Source: Paramecium sonneborni
Taxonomy: Eukaryota; Ciliophora; Oligohymenophorea; Peniculida; Parameciidae
DNA length: 64,000 bases
NCBI GenBank assembly: GCA_905182985.1
Contig: CAJJDN010000077.1
Span: forward strand, 395,108 to 459,107
Direction of reading: 5' to 3'
Under the pieces are notes generated by a model. The model made no database searches. It was given only the letters and a program-made list of their open reading frames with translations, and was not told the origin of the DNA. Shown piece after piece: positions 27,850 through 40,470 of this stretch (position 1 is the first letter of the stretch; the number at the start of each line of letters is the position of its first letter). A program made the translations under genes and the position numbers.

Positions 27850-29935
27850 TAATTTTTATAATACACATTAATTTTAGATATTAATTACAATTAATGTTTT
27901 ATAGAGATAATAATCATAATCAGTTTTCTACTCTTCTTTTTTTTAAAATATCCCATAATTTTTGATAAGTAATCTTAATTATTTGACAGATAATTCATTT
28001 CATCATTTTTATTTTTTGCAATATTTTTTTAAATTATTTATCTGAATTAACCCATTCATTTATTTCATCTAGTTCTTCAATCTAGTCTCACTTGTTTTTG
28101 AAAATTTTTCACCTAATTCTTTTTAACATAAAATCCCATTATCTCTATAACTAATCTCCTTAATTTCCATAAAATGGTAATTATCCAAACACTTCTTCCA
28201 TCATATCGACATTATAATTTCTATGTACATTGCATATAATTCTTAATGATTTTCTCCATAAAAGATCATATTTTTAAATTATTGATTTACTTTTCATTCA
28301 TAGTATAGGATATTTAAAGTCAAAATATGGTTTAACAAAAACACTACACAATTTCATTATATGTCTAAATGGTAATAATTTATCCAATATTCTTAATCTC
28401 CAGCAGATTTTTAAAATGTGTCCATTAGTTTTTATGTAATATTTTATAACTGAACCTCTATTATTGAGCCATATACCTAAGTATTTGTATGCATCTTCTT
28501 TTTAACATCCTATTTGTTCAATTTCTAAATCTTTTTTGTTTGCCATATATGAACATTTATTTATTTATATTCATTTTCAAATTGAATTTTTTAGTGTAGA
28601 TTGTAATATATCAATAAAATAACTTGATGATCCTCCATTAGTTAATATAACTATATCATCTGCATATGTTAATGTTTTTGTTTATAAAATTTACTTTTGA
28701 ATTTTCTTTTTATTTTACTTATTAAGTTTTAGAGCCAAGATAAGAATTTTTGTTCTCCATTCATTTAATAACTCATTAAAATATAAATTAAATAACATTG
28801 GAGCAATTAATGAATCTTGGTGTACTTCATTCTTTAGAAATATTTTAATCTTTTTTATGGAATCCCAAAAATACATTTCATTATACAAGGTTAAGGTTAT
28901 CAGGAAATCTGCTGCTTCTTTATTCATCCATTTTCTTTATATTATTATTTCATATAATTTTTCTCTATCTACTGAATTATAAGCATTTGATAGCTCTATA
29001 AATATCATTTATTTATTTGGTGCTCTCTTTCTGGCAAATTCAATTATATATCATATATTTATTTAAGATCCTAATCCTGGTATCATATTTAATTCCTTTA
29101 AAGATTTCTGTGTAAAACATTTCTATTAATTTAATTACATGTGATTATACACTAATAGCCCTAATTTAGTTTTGATTTGGTATCAAAGTATGAACTTTGC
29201 TTACTTGTATTAATCTCATTTCTAATGTATATCTTGTATTCATTTATCTTTATATATCAATAAATCAATCTATCTTTGTCTTATACATTTTCTTATTCTC
29301 TTTTATGTTCTATCCATAAAGGTATAATATATGTTAATCTGATTCAATCAAATAATACAGCTTTTTTATATGTTTTATATTTATCTCCTAAAAGTTGTCC
29401 TTTTACATATCCATGTATTTTATTTTACTATTCTATTTTTTTTTCTTTTATACTTAATAATCTATTCCAGTTTCTGGTATATTTTTTATGTTCAATGAGT
29501 TCACCTTATATTCTGTAAGTTCATTTAATACTAAGTGATTAATTATTATTTGTAACCTGTTTCTATTTATCCATTTTTATTGATGGCATTAGCAATCTAT
29601 CCTTATATTATTCTTTCTACTTTTGCTGTATGTCTATGAGTTTAAAATATTCTATTGCATTATAGCATCTTTGTCTTCTATTTATGTTTAGAAATCTAAA
29701 TCCCATTCTTAATATTTAGGTATTTTAAATTTTACTATTTTTATTTCCTTAGGTATATTACAACATTATTCTATTAAATCCCAAATACTTTTAATCTGTT
29801 TTCTTTTTTCTATTAGATATATTTAAGAATGTTTTCTTAATCAAAATATGGAAAGTATAATCCAGTCTTTTACGGTAATTCTATCTTAATTTTAATAGGT
29901 TTATGGTCTGATGGGTTCTATTAATAAGAACTAAT
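27850..29935 (-). mobile_element. Decayed, 5'-truncated LINE (non-LTR) retrotransposon
   Basis: Read on the minus strand with the ciliate code, this region carries ordered non-LTR retrotransposon motifs. At 29894-29911 there is SDHKPI, the C-terminal motif of APE-type endonucleases. Then follow a long linker, a reverse-transcriptase lead-in around 29150-29220 (PNQNQIRAISVQSHVIKLIE), motif A near 28985-29015 (IFIELSNAYNSVDREKL), motif B near 28780-28815 (HQDSLIAPMLFNLYFNELL) and the catalytic YADD at 28655-28666. A thumb-like YKYLGIWLNNRG and a long C-terminal tail follow. Several TGA stops (for example 28577 and 28571) and frame changes break it, so it encodes no active protein. Everything 5' of the endonuclease end is missing, as expected of truncated target-primed insertion. 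The outer limits are approximate and no target-site duplication was identified. Confidence 0.85.
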
Positions 29936-30054
29936 TAAAATAAAATAGATTTTAATAAAATAACTTTTGATTTTTGAAAAATTCAGATAAATCAAATTTG
30001 ATTAAATAAATAGTTATAATTATTTATTCTTATATCTTAAAAATAGCAATACTA

Positions 30055-31086
30055 TCAGATATCATTCTATAATAATCTAATTACTTATAATTTCTTTTAA
30101 TTATTATCCCAAATAATTAAATTTTCTCCATCATTACTTAAAGTTCCGATTAAGTTTCCAAAGCCATCAGAATTCCCAAAATTAATAATTTCTACTAATT
30201 CAAATTAGTATTATATCATTTCTGCCTTTGATGTGATAGTGTTCTATTAAACTCTAATGAAATTTAAGTGACACCCATTTTTATGAATCAGCATTTCTCT
30301 TTTACAATTATAAATAGTAGGAAAGTACTGAAAACAGGATTGACAATCTCCTTTAACTTCAATTTCTCCTGATTTTAAGTATTTATTTTGTAAGAAATTA
30401 AAAGAATAAATATGCAATGTTTTCGCACCTAAACAAACAAAATCACATTCAATGATAGGTTAAAATATAAATAAATTATTTCCCACAAAACATAATCTAT
30501 ATCCCCATTCTTCTACTTAAATTTTCTATATTATTGACCAAGAATTAGAGGATTCATATTTCATAACTAATATAATTTAATCTTCACCACAGGCTATTAT
30601 TTAATCTTCATTATCATTTATAGATATCCCAAAAATAGATTTTTCTGATTCATATTATTATTAACAAACCCATTATTATTAATTCAATAATTAACTCCAA
30701 AATATTATTTAGCTGCAACCAGAAATTATGATATCTTCTTTTTTATTTATGATTAAACAATTAATTTAATTATTGTGTCCTTTAAGTAATTAGATTTTCT
30801 TTGGTTCACTTAATAAATTTAATGACCAAATGATAATTTACATATCTTTTGAACCTGATATTAATTATGACTTTTTATTCAAAAAAACAAGTGTTGTAAT
30901 ATCATCATGATGTCCTAAAAGTGTTTAAGTATCCTTTAATGTTTAATTTTTAAATTAGAATAAATTAATAATATGGTAACTTCCTAAAGCAATTATTAAA
31001 TTATTTTTATCAATTGAAACAGCCCAACAATTATCTTTCCATTTTTCTTAACCTATTGTTAAAAGTGTCGAATATAATTAAGGCAT
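30055..31086 (-). CDS. Short WD40-repeat protein
   Basis: A 343-residue frame on the minus strand, ATG 31086 to TGA 30055-30057, without introns. It starts almost directly at the first blade (SIDKNNLIIALGSYHIINLF). It continues with TLLGHHDDITTLVFLNK, LISGSKDMQIIIWSLNLL, IISGCSQIIFWSQ and IIACGEDQIILVMKY, and ends GTLSNDGENLIIWDNNQKK. Those endings match the other WD40 genes in the window. It lacks the coiled-coil and Cys/His N-terminus of the gene at 800-3001. The frame is open upstream to a TGA at 31162, with no other ATG, so the N-terminus could be lost, but the start is acceptable as it stands. The decayed LINE begins about 120 bases beyond its stop. Confidence 0.78.
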
Positions 31087-31431
31087 TAATTTCAATAATA
31101 AATATAAATATTGAGGGATTTATTAAAATATTTTAGTATAAAACAATATTTATAAAGTTAATCAGATTCGTTATTTCTATTCTATCCATTCTTAATACTA
31201 ATCTAATATTTTTAATTTTCATGATTTTCTCCATAATCCATAAAATTATATGTCGATATCTGAAAATCAATTTTTGGTTAGACTAAAATATTAATCCTAA
31301 ATAAACCTTTGTAAATTGTTACAGTATATTAAAAGCATAAAAACGATAGATTAGATTAAGTATCAAAATATTTTTAACTAAACCAAAGATAAGTTAAAAT
31401 AAATAAGAATCTAACTAATCATTGAATGATG

Positions 31432-31886
31432 ATATGTGCTATCAAATNNNNNNNNNNNNNNNNNNNNNNNNNNNNNNNNNNNNNNNNNNNNNNNNNNNNN
31501 NNNNNNNNNNNNNNNNNNNNNNNNNNNNNNNNNNNNNNNNNNNNNNNNNNNNNNNNNNNNNNNNNNNNNNNNNNNNNNNNNNNNNNNNNNNNNNNNNNNN
31601 NNNNNNNNNNNNNNNNNNNNNNNNNNNNNNNNNNNNNNNNNNNNNNNNNNNNNNNNNNNNNNNNNNNNNNNNNNNNNNNNNNNNNNNNNNNNNNNNNNNN
31701 NNNNNNNNNNNNNNNNNNNNNNNNNNNNNNNNNNNNNNNNNNNNNNNNNNNNNNNNNNNNNNNNNNNNNNNNNNNNNNNNNNNNNNNNNNNNNNNNNNNN
31801 NNNNNNNNNNNNNNNNNNNNNNNNNNNNNNNGTAAAATGAGAAAAAATTATTAAGGATAAATTATTGACAATATGTGCTATCAAAT
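31432..31886. repeat. 16-bp direct repeat flanking the assembly gap
   Basis: The 16-mer ATATGTGCTATCAAAT occurs at 31432-31447, ending exactly at the first N, and again at 31871-31886, 39 bases after the last N. It could be a collapsed tandem repeat or an overlap between contig ends. Confidence 0.7.
31448..31831. other. Assembly gap, 384 N
   Basis: Unknown bases. Nothing can be said about the content. Frames spanning it are artefacts. Confidence 0.99.
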
Positions 31887-32739
31887 GTTAAATAGTCGAA
31901 TGAGAACGATGAAATCTCAAAAGTAGATAAAATAAATGAAAGTAAATGAGAGAAATTGGGAGCTCTGTAAAGATTGATTCAATAATTTAGTTGTTAAATA
32001 TAATTATTTTAAATTTTGATTATGTTTAATTAATAATTCTAAGAATTAAAATTTTATCTACTTTTTCCAAGAGTACCCTTGTTAGAAAAGATTATATAAT
32101 TAAAAATATTCATTAATATTGTTATTTTATATTATTGATTTTTAGGTTCTAAAATATTCCTCATATTTGCAGGGTTATTTTAAGGATTGTTATTCATTCT
32201 TATTCTAATGTAATTTTGATAATATAGTTCTTATTTTCGCGCATATCAAATTTTTTAGCAACTATTATAATTTATTATTTATCCTTTACTTTGAAATTGA
32301 GAACTAACAACCTATTAATTGTAATGCATTTAACTATACTTAATTTGAGCCAAATAATATTTTTAATAAGATTATATAATTATAATGAGTCTTTGATTTT
32401 ATTAAAAAAATTCTCAAATCTTCTAAATCTTCTTGAGAGTTTTAGTATTATCTAATGTTGTAACATCACATTAATAACCACTTTTTACTTATACTATATT
32501 TCTTAAGGATTTTTTATCATAACAATTTTAGAATTTTAGATTTGATCTTAAATAAATGGTATATCAATTTAAAATTAAGCCATTCATCATAATATGAATG
32601 TATACAGCAACTTTTAAGTTGAAGACATCAGTTGCAAAAGTGAAATGAAATTAGATTATAATTATCTATTGAGAGTTATTAAATAATAGATCAAGATTTA
32701 TTTAATCTTAAGGATTGAAATGTACAAAAGCCAATTATT

Positions 32740-33760
32740 ATTATAAAATCAATTAATCCAACTCTCAAAATTAATCAAAGCAACAACAATCTAATAAATT
32801 TTTGATTTTGTATAATTTCTTTTAATCTTCTTGATTTAAGCAAGAGTTAGCTTAAATTTTGTGTTAAATAAGAAGATATATTCTTTAAGAGCCTTTGTAT
32901 TTTGCAACCTAAGCTTCTAAGGTCTCCTGATCATTTTCTCTTTAAACTAAATATTATTCAAGAGTTAGTTTATTTTGACTAATATTTCCTTTTACTATTC
33001 AAGTTAGATAGCAAATCTATCTCTTATGGGATGCTAATATTATCTTAGAAAACATGAGCATTTAAAAGTTCTAAAAATAATGAGAAAATATGTGGTACTT
33101 CTTAATAGACTTATAAATGATGAAATTTATTTCTTCTGTTAAATTCTTTATAGAATTCAGTTAATTCTTCTTTTTATTAATTTAGTTGTTGAGTTTAGAG
33201 AGAATAACTTCATTTGATGCATAAAATTTAGATTAATTCAAAATAGATTTACCCAACCAAATGAATGAATTTAGGCAAGAGCCTTTACTATTACGACAAT
33301 AAAAACCCATAGACTATCACTGTAAATGTTTAATGTGTCTTTTTCCGATGCTTATCTTATTGTTATATGAAAGATTTTCATCATCTGTTATAGTCCCATA
33401 GATTTGTTTCTTAATCTTCATCTAATTTCCAAATATATTATAACTTGTTCAGGGTACATATTATACTAACCTGGATTCTTTATTTTGGTTAATCTTATTT
33501 TATTTTAAATCATTTTAGTATCATTATAAAATGATTCAATCCAATAATTTTATATGAAAATTTTAAATTATTTTCAATCCAACTATTCTTTCTTTTATTC
33601 TGTTTCTTCCATTAAATAGTCTTACATTTCATTATTTTAAAGAAATTTAATCTCTTTTAACTCTTAAACATTTATGAAATCTTTATAGCCTAACTAATTT
33701 AAATAGTTATTCAAATACATATAAAAAGATAATTTTGAATATATTGTATAATTATAATAA
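32740..33760 (-). pseudogene. Possible decayed coding region, unrecognised
   Basis: On the minus strand several partial frames read like protein. Near 33580-33720 is a 48-residue ATG-started stretch with LGYKDFINVQELKEIKF. Near 33270-33480 frames include MYPEQVIIYLEIR and DTLNIYSDSLWVFIV. Near 32745-33055 a frame of about 100 codons includes HPIRDRFAIQLEQQKEIL. They lie in different frames separated by TGAs, so any gene here is broken. I cannot assign a family; a decayed transposable element is possible. Confidence 0.25.
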
Positions 33761-34337
33761 TTTAAAAGGAAAAACTTCTTGAAAAAGACAAAGGAACATT
33801 TTATACAATTATCCAATAGCAATTTAATTTATTTTCTCTCTAGATAATAAAACTTTATAAAATATTGCAAATATTTCTAAAAAATATCATTATGAAATTA
33901 TAAGTTTTTAAAATCGTTTTTAGAAATATTGTATTATTTGCCAATAATATAAAAACAAAGTTAATTTATTCAAATTAATTGCAAAAATATTGAAATGCTA
34001 TATTTACTATAAAAAGAACCAAGAATAATTACCTCAATCTGAAATAAAAATGCATAAATTTTATATAAGTGATTGATATTAGTAGACGGAATATGAAAAA
34101 TTAAACTTAATAAAAATATAAAAAATTTTCAACCATTTTTATATTTATTTTAAGCTAAATAAAATAGGTTTAAAATTAAAATATATTGACTAAATCACTT
34201 TAAAGGACATTTATTTTAAATTCTTTATAAATTAACTATTTTATAATATTTAGCTAAATCAATGAAGTTAAGATATCCATGTATCCATAATGTACTGAGC
34301 TCTATAAGTATTGAATAAGTTCAATATATATGAGGCC

Positions 34338-34682
34338 ATGCATATAAAGATATTGAGACATTTTGAAATTAGTATCTATTAGTTTAAATAAATAAAAAGT
34401 TTATTCTACTCAAAAATTAAGAAATATAGCAGTATCAATAAAAAATTTTTATTATCTTACAACAACTTCTTTCTTGTAAAGTAAATACTCATTCATTCTA
34501 TGGAATGGAAAAATTTTACCATTGATTTAGTATCACATTATTTACCTATATATTTGTTGAATGAGTTTGATTAGATGATAATGCTAGTTGCTTTTTTTAT
34601 ATAAATAAAATGTCCTTCTATTTAAGTTTATTTAGTAATTGTATTTACAACCATAATATTAGGTATAACAGGTTAATAATGA
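34338..34682 (+). pseudogene. Possible membrane-protein remnant
   Basis: A 114-codon frame from ATG 34338 to TGA 34680-34682 has unusually protein-like composition for this interval. It has a basic N-terminal part, an aromatic middle (HSMEWKNFTIDLVSHYLP) and two adjacent hydrophobic segments (MIMLVAFFIQ, VYLVIVFTTIILGI). It could be a fragment of a multi-pass channel or cyclase. A frame of this length is also possible by chance, and no family can be named. Confidence 0.25.
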
Positions 34683-35869
34683 TAATTTAGATTCTCTCAT
34701 ATGAGTAAATTACTTACTGAATATTCAAAATATTCTCTCACAGTTGGATACAAATTTAATTCTTTTTACTTTTCTGAACGCAAAATAAGAACTCTTAATC
34801 ACTTGAATTCAAGAAAATAAAATCATTTTGTGTGATTTAAAAATAATCTAACACTTGTTAGCAATTTAGAAAGTTGAAAACTTAAAACTTATCATGTATT
34901 TTTAATAAAATTCTAGGTGAAGAGTAAATCTAATCGAAATCTTTCATTAAAAAGATATCAGTTAGGAAAGTTGTTTTTGTTAACATAAGATTTGCTGATT
35001 AGTTATATCTATATAAAATAAATTTTTATGAGAAAAATTCTAAATTTTTACATGAAAGATATACATTAATTTCTACTATTTCATTTCATTTAACCTTTAC
35101 AATTTTTCAATAGAGAAATAATTATAAGTACTCACTAATAAATAATGAAATTAGTGAAGGAATTATTCTTATTTCGATATTTTCATTTGAAAACTTGTTT
35201 TAATTTATTCTGTAGAAAAATTAAGCTTTTTTATTAATACAAATTTTATAGATTTTTGCTATTGTAAGTCATTAAGCATCTTGAATACTTCGTTAATACA
35301 TAAATTTCTATAAATTTTAATATATAATTGTATAAAAAATATTCATTGAAAAAATGAAAATAGACAATCTAAGCCAAGAAAAATTACAAAAATATTATGA
35401 ATTTTAAATTATCTATATTTAAGGTTTATAAATTTCTAAGTTGAAATAATAAAAGGAAATAAATTATTAATTTTCACCTCTTCAATTATTCTAAATAAAT
35501 TAAATTCATAAGATTTATTCAAATTCAGCAATCATAATACTAAAAATATCCCAAAAATATAATCCTTTCCATTTGTTTATTCAATTAAAATAATCATTAA
35601 ATAATGAATCTTTTAAGTATATTCATCAAAAAGGGAGAAAATTCCTAAAATATCAATAATCCATAATATCATAAAAGGGGATATATTGTAATTATGCCTA
35701 ACTATCTCCTAAAATTATTTAAATTTTAATCAGGATATAAATTATGAATAATAATTTGTGATAAAATTAAAATTAATCTTTTTTCTCTCAAATCTAAATG
35801 TTTTCAAATTTTGATTGAACAATGTCATTTCACCATAATAAAATAATTAAATTAACTTCAATCTCTATA

Positions 35870-35923
35870 TTTAATATTATAGTAAACTCATATTTAATAT
35901 AATAGTAAATTCATATTTAATAT
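35870..35923. repeat. 23-bp tandem repeat, 2.3 copies
   Basis: Two 23-base units (35870-35892 and 35893-35915), differing at two positions, are followed by the first 8 bases of a third. The unit starts TTTAATAT and ends TTCATA or CTCATA. It is in non-coding sequence; no function is apparent. Confidence 0.7.
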
Positions 35924-36144
35924 ATTTATTAAAGAAAAGTCATCCATCTTATATGATTATAATTTTAAAAAAATAGATTTTGAATATTTTTAAAAAAAAA
36001 AAAAATCATTATTTAAACTTAAATTTTAATCTGATATGAAACAAAATATGAAATCTTTAAGAAAGATTTTTTTAGAGAATAGAAAATAAGGTCTAAAATT
36101 CATTTCTAAGGGTTAAAAAGGGAATGATATATTAATTTATTTAG

Positions 36145-37203
36145 TCATTTTCGACTAATGTATTTTCTTATTTGAATTAAAACAGACTTTGTATCCCATG
36201 TTATTAAATATTCTCCATTTAAACTCATTGTACCATAAAATGTGTCAGTATTGAAATTGATTATGTTTTCTAAATTAAACTAATAATTGTATTCTTATTC
36301 TCTATCAAAAGAGATTATATTAAGGTAAGTTCCATTTTTATCTAACAAAACATTTTAAAAAGAATTATATAACATTGGAAAATTGGTGGTACAACCTTAA
36401 CCTCCACCTTTCACTAATAATTATTAGACTTAAACATATAATTAAGTTCTAGGGTCTAATTAATAAATTAATAAATAGTTATTTGGTTGGGGAAAAGTTG
36501 GTTAAAAAGAGAATATTAAATCTGATAAGTAAGATATTCTATATCCAAATCCTAAATATTATATTCTCTGTTTGAGAATCCAATTTTAAGAAAGGCATTT
36601 TTCGATTACTAATATTAATCCATCTTTGCCACAAGATAAAAATTGATTCCCACTATTATTAATAGACAATCCAAAAACACATTAAGAATGTTCTGTGATC
36701 TTTTAAGAACATGAAAATTATGAAAATGAGTTATTATATGATGACCAAATCTTTATAGTGCTATCATTACTACCTGAAATCACAAAATTTTCAGTAGATT
36801 TTGGCAATGCTATACAATTAATAAATCCAGAATGAGCACTTACTTTTAATAAGTATTTTCCATTTTACAATAGATTTATAGACCATAAAATAAATGAGCC
36901 ATCTCTAGAACCTGAAATAAAAATTTAGTTCCATTTAAAAAAGTTTAGAGTTAAAATATAGTCTTTATGATTCCATAGAATTTTCATTTATTTAATTATT
37001 CCTTCTTTAAATTAAAATACAAAGATTTATTGGTCAGATCCTGCAACCATATAAGTGTTTTAGTAATTAACCCCAAATGATGTTAAAAATTGATATCTAG
37101 AAATTTTTTCCATTGTATTTAAACTATAGATAAGTTCATAATCAAATTATTTGCTATTATTCATCTAATTTTACTAGCTTATTGAACCCTTACATTAGCC
37201 CAT
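36145..37203 (-). CDS. Short WD40-repeat protein with possible N-acylation signal
   Basis: A 352-residue intron-free frame on the minus strand, ATG 37203 to TGA 36145-36147. Blades include FGVNYQNTYMVAGSDQQIFV, FISGSRDGSFILWSINLL, FVISGSNDSTIKIWSS and FLSCGKDGLILVIEK. The terminal GTMSLNGEYLITWDTK is close to the other WD40 genes here. The most upstream ATG gives MGQCKGSIS, with Gly2 and Cys4 as in proteins that are N-myristoylated and palmitoylated, so membrane attachment is a reasonable inference. A second in-frame ATG (MNNSKQF) 13 codons later is an alternative start lacking that signal. No disabling mutation was seen. Confidence 0.85.
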
Positions 37204-38603
37204 CTAATGTTTTATTTTTATTAAAATTATACAATTATTAATTATTTTTTTTTTTTATTTGATGTTTCACAAAAAATGAAAGAAATAAAACAGTAACTTA
37301 AGTTTCAATTACTTAAAAATATTAATATATTCCCTTTCAATTTTATAGAATTAACATGTCTTGAAAAGTTTATTACAATAGACTTTTGGAGTTCCATTAA
37401 ATTGACTTGAAGAAGTAGACTTATTTAAGTTGTATTTAGTTGCTATTCTTGAAAACTTCTGAGTTTTAAACTTAAAATGATTATAAATTCACATGCATTA
37501 CAGGAAATATTCTAACCAAATATAAATAAAGATTACAATTTTATGAATGTTTTGGTTAAAACAAATTATATTGAATTTAATTCAAACACTTATTAAATGG
37601 TAAAAGAGAAATTATTGCCTTGAATATGAAAAATCAATAGAATTCGTTATGCAAATTTAAAGATTAATTCTTCAATTATCATTTCATACCTTTTATTAAC
37701 ACAATTATAATAAAATTTTAATTTACCATATCATAGAGTTTGATTAGATTTGTTACTATTTTAAAGTTTTTGACATAAATCAAATAAATAAATAATTATA
37801 AAACAATTCTTTCTTTCAACTAAAATATATAGAAATTTTTATGTCAACTAAAAGATAAAAATTAATAATTGCAAAATTATTTGACCATTTATAAATATAA
37901 TAATTATATGGTAAATGATATTTTGTAAGAATAAAGTCTCGATTTATACTTATAAGTAAATAATAAGAGAATATTTATTACATCAAGGTTTTAGCAATAT
38001 ATAGATTATATTATATCAATTGAAAATAAGGCATATTAGTATGATTCTGATGAAAAATAATGAGTTATCATGTAAATAAGTAATTATAAACAAAAAATAA
38101 TCTTTCATTGTTGAATTAATAAAAATATTTACATGTATAATCCTAAAATAAATTTATCAAAAACGAAAAGATGGAAGGTCAAAAGAGAAATTAGCACTTC
38201 CAATAATTATATTTTATGACTTAATGACAAAATTACCAATTTAATTAAAATAGGTATAATACACCGTAAATATATAACCTGGATTAACAGTTGTTTAAAT
38301 TTGTCAAATCTATTCAACTGAGTAAAATTAGAATACTTCTACATAATTGAAGAATATTCTGCTGTAAATCAAATGATTTTGGAACTTAAAATAAGAATGT
38401 TTATGGAATTATTTAAGAATTATAGGAAGCGAAAAAAGAATATTAAACTATGGTTAAAATTGAATAAGACTCTCCAATATCAAATATTTAAAAAAGATGA
38501 AAATTGGTTGTTTGAATCCATTTAATAATTAAAAATAATATTTGAATACATTCAATCCTTATAGGTATTTCTAAATTAATTTTGAAGATTAGAATTATCT
38601 CAT
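37204..38603. other. AT-rich interval, nothing recognised
   Basis: About 1.4 kb upstream of the minus-strand WD40 gene. It should contain that gene's promoter, but no motif can be singled out in sequence of this composition. Confidence 0.35.
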
Positions 38604-40470
38604 ATGATAAATAAAAGTTATTTAACAGCTCATAAACTCAAAAATACTAATGAGAATTATGCTGTTTTATACTCTTATGTTAGTAAAATTATTAATCTTG
38701 GAGCTATCTTATTAAATTATAAGCAAATGATTTCTGTAATAATTTATATCTTAACACATTTGACATATATTAATTCTCCAACAAATGTAGTATTGATTAA
38801 TTAGAATATAAATAATTGGATTAATTATAAAATAAATAATAAACCTGATAAAGTTAATTATAAATCATTTTAGATAGTAATCATCCAGATAATATGGCTC
38901 CAAATAAAAAGTTTGAAATGTTAATTACTTCAGATGAATTTAACAAATCAAATGCTATTTTAAGCCATACAAATAATGATGCATTATAACACATAAAATA
39001 TTGTGCCACTTTAACTTTCATTCCAAAATTTAAGAATATCCAATAGAAGATGCTACTAATCATATATAAGTGGTTTAAATTTGCTTTAATAAGCAAATAT
39101 CTAAAAAGGAACTTTTCTTTTTTTTCATTGATCATAGTGGTGAAAGAATTATTCAAAACCCTGAAGACTTTTTATTTAACGTATTCTTATTTGGTAATAA
39201 AACAATTAAAATGTTTGATACTTCATAACCTGATAATTAAAATTTATTAAATAGGCAATATCATAAGTTTAAGCTAAATTAGGTGGTACTGATATTCTTT
39301 AAGCATTGGAAAATGGTTATTTATTATAAGAATTATTCAAAAAATTAAAATAATTAAGAAACACATAATGCATTTGTATTAACTGATGGAGAAGATTCTT
39401 CAGATTAATAAAGATATAAATTCTAAAGTTATTGATTTTTTAGAAGATTCACTAACTCTATATTTAATGGATTTTCTTAACACACTGAAAAAGTTACATA
39501 AATTATTCCTAATCCTTAATCAATTACTTTATTCAAGAAAAATTAAGAATTAACTATACAAATTTTATTTTCAAAAAAAAGGAAAATCTAGAATTCAAAA
39601 TAAATTGTAGAATGACTATTTTCTGAAATTAGCTGATCATAAACTAATAAAGTATTACGAAAATTCTATACAACAAAATGATTCATTTTTAGATAAGGAT
39701 GGATCAAAAAAGTTTTAATTACTAAGATATTATAAATTTATCTTATAGAATCAAATTTCATGTTCCAAACTTGCTTTTGTTTGCAAAGTATGCCAAATTG
39801 AAAAAGACCTAAAACTATTGATTAAGAAAGATCTCAAAAGTAATATTTATGAATAGAAGTAAAATAATAGTTCAGATTGTTAAGTTAAAACAAAAAAAAG
39901 CATGAGTAAATTGTGCCTAAGATAAGCTGATACTTTTAAATAAGAAATGCAAAATAAAATATGTATACAATAAGAATGTGAATAAATGCTTTTAATTAGG
40001 AGATAGATCGTTTAGTGCCTTATTTATTATCTGATAATGAATTACAGTAAGAAAAAATAGACACTTCATTCATCTAACAAGATAAAAAATAAACTAATAA
40101 ATTTCTCCCTAAATAAAGTATCTAATGTATTCTGTAGCCAAAAACACTTGAAAATGATATCATTTGTTGAATTAGTCGATTGTATTTAAGCAAAATGGAA
40201 TCTTTTAGTTAGAAATTCATACTGGAGAATCACTAAAAGTTTGTCAAATAAATAAATATTAAAGATTAATGTTGGTAAACAATTCTTTCTCTATGTTATT
40301 TAGAAATTTTTTATTAGGGTTCGAAATACTCATGGCAATTAATTTATAATAAAGCAATAAATTACTTAAAAAAGTAAGGAATTAATAAATTGTTGATGAA
40401 AAAAGAATTCATCTAAGAGTATAAATAAATCTTTTAAAAAAGCAAAATATAAATTGGAATAATATTAAAA
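38604..40470 (+). pseudogene. Von Willebrand factor A (VWA) protein pseudogene
   Basis: A plus-strand VWA gene spread over several frames. A conserved lead-in, YCATLTFIPKFKNI, lies near 39000-39050. The first metal-site strand, FFFFIDHSGE, is near 39115-39145, where the family has DxSGS, so the last Ser of the site is lost and the helix after it appears deleted. Next come FNVFLFGNKTIKMFD, then GGTDILQALENGYLL (about 39280-39325) and FVLTDGEDS (about 39372-39400), each reached by frame changes. The C-terminal portion is recognisable (DKDGSKKFQLLRYYKFILQ; FVELVDCIQ; KKQGINKLLMKKEF). Intact relatives are VWA proteins with an N-terminal VIT-like region and a C-terminal vault/ITI-like tail. Multiple frameshifts and an internal deletion make this a pseudogene. 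The 38604 start is tentative. Confidence 0.72.

Larger units (their letters stand above)
31162..32739. other. AT-rich interval containing an assembly gap
   Basis: Besides the N run at 31448-31831 no gene is seen. A 16-base direct repeat flanks the gap. Confidence 0.4.
33761..36144. other. Long AT-rich interval, little coding signal
   Basis: About 2.4 kb. It holds a weak hydrophobic frame (34338-34682) and a short tandem repeat (35870-35923), both listed separately. Otherwise no gene was recognised. Confidence 0.4.

Noticed and set aside
31411..31884. Frames of 134-157 codons spanning the first gap
   Set aside because: They consist almost entirely of N; they are artefacts of translating unknown bases.
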